DNA of 64,000 bases, taken from NCBI GenBank assembly GCA_016124845.1, contig WGMW01000049.1:1-64000 (forward strand), written 5' to 3'. The notes below the pieces were generated by a model, which saw only the letters and a program-made list of their open reading frames with translations, had not been told where the DNA came from and did not search any database. Each line of letters begins with the position of its first letter. Position 1 is the stretch's first letter. This stretch comes from Flavobacteriales bacterium. GTDB taxonomy: Bacteria; Bacteroidota; Bacteroidia; UBA10329. The position numbers and the translations under genes are program-made. Shown here one piece after another: positions 52,824 through 61,160 of the stretch.

Positions 52824-54083
52824 TCAATTGTCCGTATACACGCGGCCTTGCCGCCACATGTCAACTGCGTTGTACCAGTTGCTTTTGTAAAGAGGCGATC
52901 GGTCCAATCGGAAATCATTGTCGCTGAACGGGGTTTCTGTTTTGAAGAAGGTCATTCCAAGTGACGAAGGATTGTCTTCCTCGCCATAGATCCAATGTTC
53001 GGAATTGGTGTTTTTGTAAATGATATTGGGCGGCCCGAAGATCAGGTAGATCAATCCGCGGTCGGATTTCCAACCTTCCACGTATGAAGTAAAGAACGTG
53101 TTCGAATCTTCAACACGCGAATAGTATTTCTGAATAAGCAGCTTGGCGCGATCGGGATTTCCCGCAAGATTGAGCCAAAAGTGATCCACTTCCACTTTCT
53201 GGTTGTCCGATTCTGTGATCTTCTTGAATTCCGAATTGCTGTTCAAGAAACGTAGCGGGGCAACAAGATCGGCCACGTCTTTCACCTCGGGGAACGTTTC
53301 CTTGAAGCGCAAAACCGTGAAACCATCTTTCGTACTATCCGAAACCTGAACATGGTACATGCCTTTCTTAGGAAAGGAGACGGCCGTTCCCAACTGAATC
53401 TCGAAAATGCTATCGGCCTGAAAGTCGAAAACCTTCGGTGTTTCCACCGAGAAAGGTGGTTTGGGCAGCGGAATGTCGCGTTCGTAATACCGCACCTTCG
53501 CGTTGGTTTTTCCACTTACGTGATGAATGACCACTTGCTCATCTTTTCGGATGTAATTGCGTGATAGCGGATAATTTTCACCCAGCAGATTCATGGTGAA
53601 GAACTGACGGCAGTTCGGGTTGCTTCGATCTATTTGGAAATAGCGAAGCACGTGCGAGTTCCTGCGCAGGTCGGTAAGATCCACTTTCAGCAGTGCCTGT
53701 TTCACCTTGCTTGGTTTCAATTGCAGAATGCCGCTGATGGTCTTTCCGTTCATGACGAGTGAACTATCAGCAAACACCACCACCGAACTGTCGATGAGCA
53801 GTTTGCTTTCCAGTTGCGTGTAAACCTCGTAGCGGATGCGGAAGTATGATGAATAGAAGCCGCTGGCCGAATTGTAGAGATACAGCAGTTCGTTGGAGTT
53901 GATGCGGAAGTGGAGTTCGGTTACGCTGTCGTTCCTGTGCAGTACGTTGAATTCAGGATGAAGGAACGAAGCATCCTTGTCGTACAGGTACGATAGGTTC
54001 TGATTGGAAATGCGCTCGGTGTAGCAGCCCGAGGCGAAAACAACCGCTCCGACAAGAAGAAATAGCAGCTTACTGATCTTCAT
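52824..54083 (-). CDS. GWxTD-domain lipoprotein
   Basis: A 419-residue protein with a lipobox (VVFASGC). The C-terminal half carries the GWxTD-domain pattern: YVEGWKSDRGLIYLIFGPPNIIYKN, then EHWIYGEED and FRLDRSPLYKSNWYNAVDMWRQGRVY. In this copy the motif is GWKSD. The family is widespread in Bacteroidota and of unknown function, found at the envelope. It overlaps rmuC by 14 bp, so both are read together. Confidence 0.9.
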   Translation of the reverse strand: MKISKLLFLLVGAVVFASGCYTERISNQNLSYLYDKDASFLHPEFNVLHRNDSVTELHFRINSNELLYLYNSASGFYSSYFRIRYEVYTQLESKLLIDSSVVVFADSSLVMNGKTISGILQLKPSKVKQALLKVDLTDLRRNSHVLRYFQIDRSNPNCRQFFTMNLLGENYPLSRNYIRKDEQVVIHHVSGKTNAKVRYYERDIPLPKPPFSVETPKVFDFQADSIFEIQLGTAVSFPKKGMYHVQVSDSTKDGFTVLRFKETFPEVKDVADLVAPLRFLNSNSEFKKITESDNQKVEVDHFWLNLAGNPDRAKLLIQKYYSRVEDSNTFFTSYVEGWKSDRGLIYLIFGPPNIIYKNTNSEHWIYGEEDNPSSLGMTFFKTETPFSDNDFRLDRSPLYKSNWYNAVDMWRQGRVYTDN

Positions 54084-55392
54084 CCTCCAAACCTAAGATT
54101 TCGTTGGGAAGTTGCTTGTTCGCTCTTGCACCCATTTTTTTCAATTCTTCCGCTCTACGCACAAGATTGCCAGAACCCTCTGACAACTTTTTCATGCCTT
54201 CGTCATACACTTTTTGGGTTGATTGCAAGCGATCCCCGATCTTCTGCATGTCTTCAATAAACCCGACAAACTTATCGTACAACCTACCGCTTTTCTCGGC
54301 AATGTCAAGCGCATTCTTGGTCTGTCGGTCCTGTTTCCAAATGGATGCAACCGTGCGCAGCGTGGCGAGCAGAGTAGAAGGACTCACGATCACAATGCGT
54401 TTGTCCCAAGCAAAATTGAACAGCTCATCATCCGCCCTGATAGACGCGCTGAAACTGCTTTCAATGGGCATGAACATCAGCACGAATTCAGGGCTGTTCA
54501 ATCCCTTTCCCGTGTGGTAGTTCTTCTCGAAAAGTTCGTTGATGTGCCGTTTTACCGATGTGACGTGTTCCTTCAAATGCCGCTCCTGATCTTCGGGTTC
54601 ATCCGCATTCACAAACCGCTCATATGCAACAAGTGAAACCTTGCTGTCAATGATGATCTGTTTGTCGTCTGGCAATTGAATGATGACATCAGGTTGAATG
54701 CGGCTTCCCACATCATTCAGTGTGGATTGCTGTGTGAAGTATTCCTCGCCTTTGATCAGTCCAGAATTTTCAAGGATTCGTTCCAAGATCAATTCGCCCC
54801 AGTTTCCTTGCTTTTTGCTGTCGCCTTTCAGTGCGGTGGTAAGGTTGTGCGCTTCTTCGCTGATCTTCTTGTTCAGTTCGTGAAGCACTTTTATCTCACC
54901 TTTTAGCGAAGCACGTTCCTTCTGTTCGTTATCGTATTTCTCTTCAACTTTCTTCTCAAACTTCTCAATGTTCTCGCGAAGCGGTTTCAGAATGGTTTCG
55001 AGATTTTCCTTGTTCTGATCGGTGAATTTCTTCGATTTCTCATCCAAGATCTTGTTGGCCAGATTCTCGAATTCCGTGTTGAAGCGTTTGTTCAGTTCCT
55101 CAAACTCTTTCCGTTGCTCGGCCTGTCGTTGTTCCTGATCTTTGAAATGTGTGCGGGCGGAAGCAAGGTTCTTCTCGGCATCAAATAACCGCTCGCGTGT
55201 TTCATTCAGGTCGGCTTTCAGAACATCCCTTTCTTCCGATATGCGCCTTTCCGCTTCGGCCAATGCCGCCTTTTCAAGCTTCACTTTCTCCAACTCACCG
55301 TTGTCTGCAACAGCCGTTGTTCCCCGCTTTCCAAGCAAAAAACCAATGGCGGCACCGACCAACAATCCAACTATTAAAAAAGCAAATTCCAT
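54070..55392 (-). CDS. rmuC: DNA recombination protein RmuC
   Basis: A 440-residue protein with an N-terminal membrane segment (FAFLIVGLLVGAAIGFLLG), a long coiled coil (about residues 35-190) and the RmuC core: KKQGNWGELILERILENSGL, PDVIIQLPDDKQIIIDSKVSLVAYERF, FMPIESSF and VSPSTLLATLRTVASIW. RmuC limits rearrangements at short inverted repeats. That role is of interest because this window is rich in palindromic repeats. It overlaps the GWxTD gene by 14 bp. Confidence 0.95.
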   Translation of the reverse strand: MEFAFLIVGLLVGAAIGFLLGKRGTTAVADNGELEKVKLEKAALAEAERRISEERDVLKADLNETRERLFDAEKNLASARTHFKDQEQRQAEQRKEFEELNKRFNTEFENLANKILDEKSKKFTDQNKENLETILKPLRENIEKFEKKVEEKYDNEQKERASLKGEIKVLHELNKKISEEAHNLTTALKGDSKKQGNWGELILERILENSGLIKGEEYFTQQSTLNDVGSRIQPDVIIQLPDDKQIIIDSKVSLVAYERFVNADEPEDQERHLKEHVTSVKRHINELFEKNYHTGKGLNSPEFVLMFMPIESSFSASIRADDELFNFAWDKRIVIVSPSTLLATLRTVASIWKQDRQTKNALDIAEKSGRLYDKFVGFIEDMQKIGDRLQSTQKVYDEGMKKLSEGSGNLVRRAEELKKMGARANKQLPNEILGLEDEDQ

Positions 55393-55436
55393 CGGGCGAT
55401 GAAGTTAGGGAATCGCGATGGAGCAGAGAAAGTAGA

Positions 55437-55491
55437 TCAGAAATAACTCACAATTCCGAAGTGGATTTTCCAGCGTGGAAATCGACTCGGG
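55437..55491 (-). pseudogene. Truncated duplicate of the BamA-like gene 3' end
   Basis: 55 bp matching 56075-56129 (the end of the intact gene) apart from one substitution, one missing base and one extra base. The last 10 codons and stop (KIHFGIVSYF) are unchanged; the two indels put the part before it out of frame (SRFPRW instead of PIDFRAG). It lies 45 bp from the rmuC start and just before the antitoxin gene. Confidence 0.92.
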
Positions 55492-55529
55492 ATCGGTTAC
55501 CTTTGATACTTACCTGAAGATTTTTAGAA

Positions 55530-55778
55530 ATGAGTTTAGAAACGATCAAAATCAATCTTACCAAGCAGTTGCTCGCTGTTGAGGAGGAGTCGGTACTGAT
55601 GGAGATCAAGTCAATTCTGGATCGTGAGGTGATCGCTGCTTATACGATTGATGGGAAACCGATGAGTGTTGAAGAATACAACAGTTCGTTGAAAAGTGCG
55701 GAAGAAGACCTTTCTGAAGGTCGTGTTACCGATTCGTCTGACCTCAAGGAAGAAATGAAGTCATGGCGCAGGTCCTAA
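55530..55778 (+). CDS. Antitoxin paired with ParE/RelE toxin
   Basis: An 82-residue acidic protein with the pattern of Bacteroidota addiction-module antitoxins: a helical N-terminus (LTKQLLAVEEESVLMEIKSILDREV), then AYTIDGKPMSVEEYNSSLKSAEEDLSEGRVT and EEMKSWRR. It overlaps the toxin gene by 16 bp. Together with the toxin it fills the interval between the BamA-like gene and a fragment of that gene's 3' end, so it was probably acquired. It has no obvious DNA-binding domain of its own beyond the N-terminal helices. Confidence 0.85.
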   Translation: MSLETIKINLTKQLLAVEEESVLMEIKSILDREVIAAYTIDGKPMSVEEYNSSLKSAEEDLSEGRVTDSSDLKEEMKSWRRS

Positions 55779-56059
55779 GGGTCGAGTGGACCGATACTGC
55801 CAAACATGCCCTTCGAAATATCTATGAATTTCATGCCGAACACGCTGAGGAATCGGCTTTCAGGATCGTGACGGAGATCGTTGAAAAGGCTGATTCCATC
55901 ATTTACATGAAGCAGTTTCAAGTGGATGATATCAACCCAGATTATCGAAGGATAGTGGTCGGATATTACAAGGTGCTTTACAGGGTGCAAGATTCGGTAG
56001 TAAAGGTGATGAATGTGTTTCCCACAAGATCGGATTCTCGAAAGCTGGAACGGCTATGA
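55763..56059 (+). CDS. ParE/RelE-family toxin
   Basis: A 98-residue protein with the ParE/RelE fold: VEWTDTAKHALRNIYEFHAEHAEESAF (helices), NPDYRRIVVGYYKVLYRVQDSVVKVMNVFPTRSD (strands with the RelE-type RR and F-x-R elements). Members either cleave mRNA on ribosomes or block gyrase; sequence alone does not say which. Its stop codon lies 15 bp from the convergent BamA-like gene. Confidence 0.9.
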   Translation: MAQVLRVEWTDTAKHALRNIYEFHAEHAEESAFRIVTEIVEKADSIIYMKQFQVDDINPDYRRIVVGYYKVLYRVQDSVVKVMNVFPTRSDSRKLERL

Positions 56060-56074
56060 CTTTCTGCGATCACC

Positions 56075-57832
56075 TCAGAAATAACTCACAATTCCGAAGT
56101 GGATCTTTCCAGCGCGGAAATCGATCGGGTTTTTGAACTGTTTCCCTAAAGCATAATTGAGCGAGAACACACCGATCTTGGTAAAGAACGAGATGCCCAA
56201 ACCGAAACCGAACGGGCGGTCCGTAATACGTTTGTTGGTCGCGCGGTTCTCATAATACGCGCCATCAAAAAAGGCAAACAGGTAGCTGTTCTGATCCAGA
56301 AGAAAACGGTATTCGATGGTTCCGATGCTGAACATGGTGGCGTAGATTGCTTCCTCATCAAAACCACGTAGCGTTTTAAGACCACCAATTCGGAACGCCT
56401 CACTTTCAAACAGATTCTGGCTTCGCATGTAACCACCGTTCACCTTTATCATGATTGTGCTCCGATTGGGAATGGGAACAAAATAAGACGCTTGCAGAAC
56501 CGCGCTCAGCTGGAATGAACTCAGCTTCAATCCATCGTACCGACTGATCTCTACCGTAGCATCAGGAATGATCTTCTTCGCGCCCGCGCTGGCCTCGGCA
56601 TATAGGTCGAAACCTTTCCGCGGATTGAGTCGGTAATCCAATCGCTGCATCTTGTAACCGAAACCGTAGAGTTGGGTTTTCGAATCCACGTTATCTGGGT
56701 TCAGCGTGGTGGTGGAGGTAAGCGTGGAAGGAGCCAACACGTTTGTGGAACGGATGTCGGCAAACACCTTAATGTAATCGTTGCCGATGAGATGGTATTG
56801 CAATCCTGCAACACCTTGCAGGTTGAGGTAAAGCGAATCACGTTTGTAGAGCTGAAACGTGCCATCCACACCAAAACCCGTGTTGAACAGGAACGGGTAA
56901 GCAAGATGGATATTCAAGTTCTGGGTCCGTGGTTGTGTTTTCTTCCACGAGAGGTCGATGAGTTCGCCACGTTTAAAAGCGCTTAGCAGTTTGATGGTGA
57001 GTTGCCCTGTAATAAGCACGCTTCCAGGCTTTTCGCTGCTGGGAAGCACACCCAGAATCCCATCAAATTGGCTCGCGCGTTTCTTGTCGAGGTACATATA
57101 GATGTCCGCTTTCCCATTCTTAAAAACCACTTCGGGCGATTTGGTCTCGTTCACGAAAGCGATCTCTTTTACACGGGTGGAGATTGGTCTGATTCTACTT
57201 TCATTGTAAACCGATTTGGGTCTGATTCCCAGATAGTTCTGCAGATATTTGGGAACAACGCGTGCCGTACCTTTAATAATGATGCTATCAATAATGAATT
57301 GCTGATGCTTGTCCATGTTCAGCTTGGCCGAGAGCTGATTTCCTTGCAACGTAATGCTGTCCAGTTCTACATGCGTGAACGGATAACCACGGTTTTCATA
57401 AAAGCGAATGATACGTTTCTTGAGGCCGTTCAATCGCTTACCGCTCATGCTCGCGTCCTCAAATTGGTTGTCTCTGAATCCGACCTTTCGCAGCACATCT
57501 TCAGGTACATTTCCGTGGTCGATAGTGCCGAAACTGTATGGTTTTCCAATGTGCAGTTTGGCGATCACCGTGTCTTTTTTCCACGTCTGTTCATCCACGC
57601 CAGCTTCCGAATATCCATTCTCGTGCAGCGCGGTCATCAAACCTTGAAGCGCTGTCAGCGCGGTCATCGAATCGGCATAGAATTCCTTCAGCCCACCCAA
57701 GCGGTTCAGTTTGCTTGGTTTGATGGACTCTTCCTTTTGTTCGATGATGAGACGAACGCGACTCTGAGCTACGGCACTGGCCGTGTTCAGAAAGAACAGC
57801 GCAAGAAGCATTATGCGGTAAAGTCGCTTCAC
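56075..57832 (-). CDS. BamA/TamA-family outer-membrane protein
   Basis: A 585-residue protein: signal peptide (cleavage near AVAQ-SR), two or three POTRA-like domains (about residues 25-240; GTIDHGNVPEDVLRKV and IDSIIIKGTARVVPKYL) and a 16-strand Omp85 barrel with the conserved substrate loop GLKTLRGFDEEAI and a C-terminal Phe (SYF). It is shorter than BamA, like TamA-type proteins in Bacteroidota, and probably helps insert proteins or lipids into the outer membrane. Its 3' end recurs as a 55-bp fragment beyond the toxin-antitoxin genes. Confidence 0.9.
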   Translation of the reverse strand: MKRLYRIMLLALFFLNTASAVAQSRVRLIIEQKEESIKPSKLNRLGGLKEFYADSMTALTALQGLMTALHENGYSEAGVDEQTWKKDTVIAKLHIGKPYSFGTIDHGNVPEDVLRKVGFRDNQFEDASMSGKRLNGLKKRIIRFYENRGYPFTHVELDSITLQGNQLSAKLNMDKHQQFIIDSIIIKGTARVVPKYLQNYLGIRPKSVYNESRIRPISTRVKEIAFVNETKSPEVVFKNGKADIYMYLDKKRASQFDGILGVLPSSEKPGSVLITGQLTIKLLSAFKRGELIDLSWKKTQPRTQNLNIHLAYPFLFNTGFGVDGTFQLYKRDSLYLNLQGVAGLQYHLIGNDYIKVFADIRSTNVLAPSTLTSTTTLNPDNVDSKTQLYGFGYKMQRLDYRLNPRKGFDLYAEASAGAKKIIPDATVEISRYDGLKLSSFQLSAVLQASYFVPIPNRSTIMIKVNGGYMRSQNLFESEAFRIGGLKTLRGFDEEAIYATMFSIGTIEYRFLLDQNSYLFAFFDGAYYENRATNKRITDRPFGFGLGISFFTKIGVFSLNYALGKQFKNPIDFRAGKIHFGIVSYF

Positions 57833-57857
57833 GATGGCTAAACGCGGAACGCGCGGA

Positions 57858-58538
57858 TCATTGTGTGTTCAAGTTCCAATCGATGGGCGAGATGCCTTTC
57901 GATTCAAGAAACTGGTTGGTTTTTGAGAAATGTCTGCACCCGAAAAAACCACCATGTGCAGAAAGGGGAGAAGGATGTACGGATTTCAGAATAAGGTGGC
58001 CGTTCTCCATATTGATGAGCGATTCCTTGTTCTGGGCATAACGTCCCCAAAGCAGAAAAACCAGATTCTCTCGTTTGTCAGATAGCTTTTTGATGGCGGC
58101 ATCCGTGAACTGCTCCCAACCTCGCTTTTGGTGCGAGCCTGCCTGACCCGCGCGCACCGTCAGTGTTGCGTTAAGCAACAACACTCCTTGGTCTGCCCAT
58201 TTGGTCAGATTACCAGAGCGAGGCGTTTCCATTCCAACATCTGTTTTCAACTCCTTGAAAATGTTCTGTAGTGAAGGTGGAAACTGCACGCCATCGTTCA
58301 CCGAAAAGCAAAGTCCGTGTGCCTGATTTGGACCATGATAAGGATCTTGCCCCAAAATGACAGCTTTCACCTTATCAACTGGTGTGTGATCGAAAGCGTT
58401 GAAAATGAGTGAACCTGGCGGAAAGACCGTTTGCGTTTGTTTTTCCTTCACCAGAAAATCGCGCAACTGCGAAAAATACTCCGCGTTGAATTCATCCTGT
58501 AACAACTTCAACCAGCTTGGTTCTATCTTGGGTTTCAT
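57858..58538 (-). CDS. ung: Uracil-DNA glycosylase
   Basis: A 226-residue enzyme with the catalytic water-activating loop GQDPYHG (63-69, Asp65) and the HPSPLS loop (His188). It removes uracil from DNA. The start at 58538 (KPKIEPSW) fits the family; the frame continues 57 bp upstream without need. It stands between the BamA-like gene and an AT-rich spacer. Confidence 0.95.
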   Translation of the reverse strand: MKPKIEPSWLKLLQDEFNAEYFSQLRDFLVKEKQTQTVFPPGSLIFNAFDHTPVDKVKAVILGQDPYHGPNQAHGLCFSVNDGVQFPPSLQNIFKELKTDVGMETPRSGNLTKWADQGVLLLNATLTVRAGQAGSHQKRGWEQFTDAAIKKLSDKRENLVFLLWGRYAQNKESLINMENGHLILKSVHPSPLSAHGGFFGCRHFSKTNQFLESKGISPIDWNLNTQ

Positions 58539-58715
58539 CTTTTTCTTAACAATTATGTCCGCTTTTCCATCATTTGTGTTGAAAACTAATCGCAAACCTT
58601 TTCAGGCAATCTGCGTAATCGGTTTTCAAAGAATAAATTTGCAACTCATTCGAGCAACAAAACGATTCATAGTCGCGTTTTAAGTTCACGTTCAACAAAT
58701 AAACCAATAGAAATT

Positions 58716-58847
58716 TTGAAAAAGTCAGCCATCTTCTTTGCAGTTGTTGCGGTTACTGTGATGATCTTTTCTTCATGCAGAACAACGGAGCACTGCCCAG
58801 CTTACGGTAAGGCAGACGTCCCTGTTGAAAAGGGCGTGAACAGCTGA
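58716..58847 (+). CDS. Very small lipoprotein with CPAYG motif
   Basis: A 43-residue open frame starting at TTG: a lipoprotein signal (MIFSSC, Cys21) followed by a short mature tail with CPAYG and KADVPVEKG. Small CPAYG lipoproteins are a known pattern in Bacteroidota. It fills an otherwise empty spacer; a -7-like TAAATTTG box lies at 58634-58641, about 75 bp upstream. Its stop is 8 bp from the convergent OsmC gene. Function unknown. Confidence 0.7.
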   Translation: MKKSAIFFAVVAVTVMIFSSCRTTEHCPAYGKADVPVEKGVNS

Positions 58848-58855
58848 TCGGACTT

Positions 58856-59266
58856 TCAAACGCTGTATGTGAATGAAACGGTCTGTTTGAGCGCTTCGCT
58901 CAGACTCAAGGCCACAGGACAAGTGGAAGCCGCTTTTTCGAGCACGGTCTTCTGAGCAGCGGTCAGGCCGCGGTCCTTGATCTCAATTACAACTTGAATT
59001 TCTGAAACCCTGCGTGGGTTCGAGGCCATTATTTTGGTCACGGTTGCGTTGGTGCCCTCAATATTCATTTTTCCTTCGTTCGCCCTTATTCCCATGATGG
59101 TGAGCATGCAGCTTGCCAATGATGTTGCCAATAAATCAGTTGGCGAGAACGTTCTGCCCAAACCGTTGTTGTCTGTTGGAGCATCGGTTGTGATCTTGGT
59201 GGAACTTTTCAGATGCGTTGCCTCGGTACTCAGTTCGCCAAGATAGATAACGTGTGATGTGGCCAT
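58856..59266 (-). CDS. OsmC-family peroxiredoxin
   Basis: A 136-residue protein with the two catalytic cysteines of the OsmC family, Cys53 (ATSLASCML) and Cys116 (AASTCPVALSLSEAL), and Thr/Arg-rich N-terminal strands. OsmC proteins reduce organic hydroperoxides in the cytoplasm. Single gene, convergent with the CPAYG lipoprotein and divergent from the exported barrel-like gene. Confidence 0.93.
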   Translation of the reverse strand: MATSHVIYLGELSTEATHLKSSTKITTDAPTDNNGLGRTFSPTDLLATSLASCMLTIMGIRANEGKMNIEGTNATVTKIMASNPRRVSEIQVVIEIKDRGLTAAQKTVLEKAASTCPVALSLSEALKQTVSFTYSV

Positions 59267-59307
59267 GATGCAAGTGGTAGCGTTGACTTAATTGTAACTT
59301 TGCACGA

Positions 59308-60129
59308 ATGTACAGGAAGCTTGTTTATGCTGTATTCTGCGTTGGCCTGATGGTGTGCTCCATCAGACCTGCTCAGGCACAGGATGATGATGAATTGAAG
59401 CTTCCCACCGTTCCAAAAGGATCGGTTGCAGACAAGATAAAAGACCGCAGTTTTGATGACACGGAAGTGTTGATGAAGCAGGAATTCACAGGCGGTGCCA
59501 TGATTCATACCCAAGGTTGGGGTCTGCTGCTAAGGCGCGCCAAGAACAAGACCTTTCTACACAAACGTTTGTTCGAGTTGGAAGCTGTGAGCATGGAGCA
59601 TCCGAAGGAAATAAAGACCGTGAACCAAGGAGTGAACAATGCAAGCGGCTACGTGTATGGTGAACTGAACCAATTGGCGGTAACCCGTTTGGGCTACGGA
59701 AGGCATAATGTGTTGTATGCCAAGTTTGACAAGGGCGTGGAAATCCGTTATCTCTACATCGGTGGTTTTTCCATGGCGTGGGCAAAGCCTATCTATTTGG
59801 ATATCGCCCATTGGTCCAACGGAACGTTGCAATATGTCAGCACCGAACGGTACGACCCGAAGAATCCGGATCACAATCAGAACAATATCCTCGGAAGATC
59901 GTCTCCATTCAGGGGAATTGATAAGATGCAGTTTTACCCTGGGATCTATGGAAAGGCTGGGTTCAGTTTTGAATATGGAAGAAGACAAAAAGCGGTCAGA
60001 AGTTTGGAAGCAGGCGTGATCATCGACTATTACATCAGAGATGTGCCAATGATGGCAAACATCCAAAACGCCCCCTATTTTCTGACGTTCTATTTAGGTT
60101 TCAATTTTGGTGCGAAGTGGTATAGATAA
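59308..60129 (+). CDS. Exported protein of unknown function, probable outer-membrane barrel
   Basis: A 273-residue protein with a signal peptide (cleavage near AQAQ-DD) and amphipathic strands throughout ([51 protein letters not shown]), ending in [13 protein letters not shown], which fits a small outer-membrane barrel. I do not recognise the family. Its stop codon overlaps the lipA start by one base, so lipA is probably translated from the same message. Confidence 0.7.
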   Translation: MYRKLVYAVFCVGLMVCSIRPAQAQDDDELKLPTVPKGSVADKIKDRSFDDTEVLMKQEFTGGAMIHTQGWGLLLRRAKNKTFLHKRLFELEAVSMEHPKEIKTVNQGVNNASGYVYGELNQLAVTRLGYGRHNVLYAKFDKGVEIRYLYIGGFSMAWAKPIYLDIAHWSNGTLQYVSTERYDPKNPDHNQNNILGRSSPFRGIDKMQFYPGIYGKAGFSFEYGRRQKAVRSLEAGVIIDYYIRDVPMMANIQNAPYFLTFYLGFNFGAKWYR

Positions 60130-61004
60130 TGAGTGAGGTTCAGACAGAGCAACAAGAAGAAAAGAGAACTCCCAAGCCGAAATGGTTGCGGGTAAAATTG
60201 CCAACAGGCAAAGAATACCAGAAGGTGCGCGGATTGGTGGAGGAGCATCAACTCCACACCATCTGCCAAAGTGGTAATTGCCCCAATATGGGTGAATGTT
60301 GGGGAGCGGGAACAGCCACGTTCATGATCCTGGGAAACGTGTGCACGCGTTCGTGCGGGTTCTGTTCGGTGAGCACGGGTCGCCCCGAGGATGTGGACAT
60401 TACCGAACCATACAAAGTTGCACAGAGCATCAAACTGATGGAGGTGAAACATGCGGTCATCACCTCTGTTGACCGCGATGATCTTGCAGATGGTGGTTCT
60501 GAGATCTGGGCTGCAACGGTTCGTGCAGTTCGCAAGCACAGCCCAGGAACGACCATGGAGACACTGATTCCCGATTTCCGTGGGGAATGGCAGAATCTCC
60601 AACGCATTATTGATGTGGCACCAGAAATCGTTTCGCACAATCTTGAAACGGTGAGAAGACTCACCAAGCAAGTTCGTATTCAAGCAAAATATGATCGAAG
60701 TTTGGAAGTATTGAAACGCTTAAAAGACGCAGGGCTGAAAACCAAATCGGGCGTCATGCTCGGATTGGGTGAGTCGCGCGATGAGGTGATCGAGACCATG
60801 GAAGACCTCCGTAGCGTGGGAGTGGACATACTAACGCTTGGGCAATATCTTCAACCAACCAAAAAGCATCTGCCTGTTGTGGAATTCATAACTCCAGAAC
60901 AGTTCAAAGAGTACGAAACCGTTGGTTTGGAGATGGGATTCCGCTTTGTGGAAAGTGGTCCGTTGGTACGTTCCTCGTATCACGCGGAAAAGCACATTTT
61001 TTGA
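60129..61004 (+). CDS. lipA: Lipoyl synthase
   Basis: A 291-residue radical SAM enzyme. The auxiliary cluster cysteines are Cys46, Cys51 and Cys57 ([12 protein letters not shown]), the radical SAM cysteines Cys72, Cys76 and Cys79 (CTRSCGFC), and the RSSY motif closes the protein (VRSSYHAE). LipA inserts two sulphur atoms into octanoyl groups on lipoate-dependent enzymes. Overlap with the upstream barrel-like gene is by one base. Confidence 0.97.
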   Translation: MSEVQTEQQEEKRTPKPKWLRVKLPTGKEYQKVRGLVEEHQLHTICQSGNCPNMGECWGAGTATFMILGNVCTRSCGFCSVSTGRPEDVDITEPYKVAQSIKLMEVKHAVITSVDRDDLADGGSEIWAATVRAVRKHSPGTTMETLIPDFRGEWQNLQRIIDVAPEIVSHNLETVRRLTKQVRIQAKYDRSLEVLKRLKDAGLKTKSGVMLGLGESRDEVIETMEDLRSVGVDILTLGQYLQPTKKHLPVVEFITPEQFKEYETVGLEMGFRFVESGPLVRSSYHAEKHIF

Positions 61005-61100
61005 ATCACTTGAATTTCAACTCGTTAGAACTGTAATTTATTGCCTCATTTTTGGCTCAATTAAGCACGGAAAAGGCACGTTCGCCCCTTGTTCTTTTTC

Positions 61101-61108
61101 TATATTTG
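61101..61108 (+). promoter_or_regulatory. Bacteroidota -7 promoter box
   Basis: TATATTTG, 52 bp upstream of the start of the M43 protease gene. Matches the TAnnTTTG consensus of the phylum; a -33 TTTG at the expected distance is not clear. Confidence 0.5.
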
Positions 61109-61160
61109 CCCACCGATGGTTTAACAAAACTTAACGTTGAGACCATTCATTCAATACATT

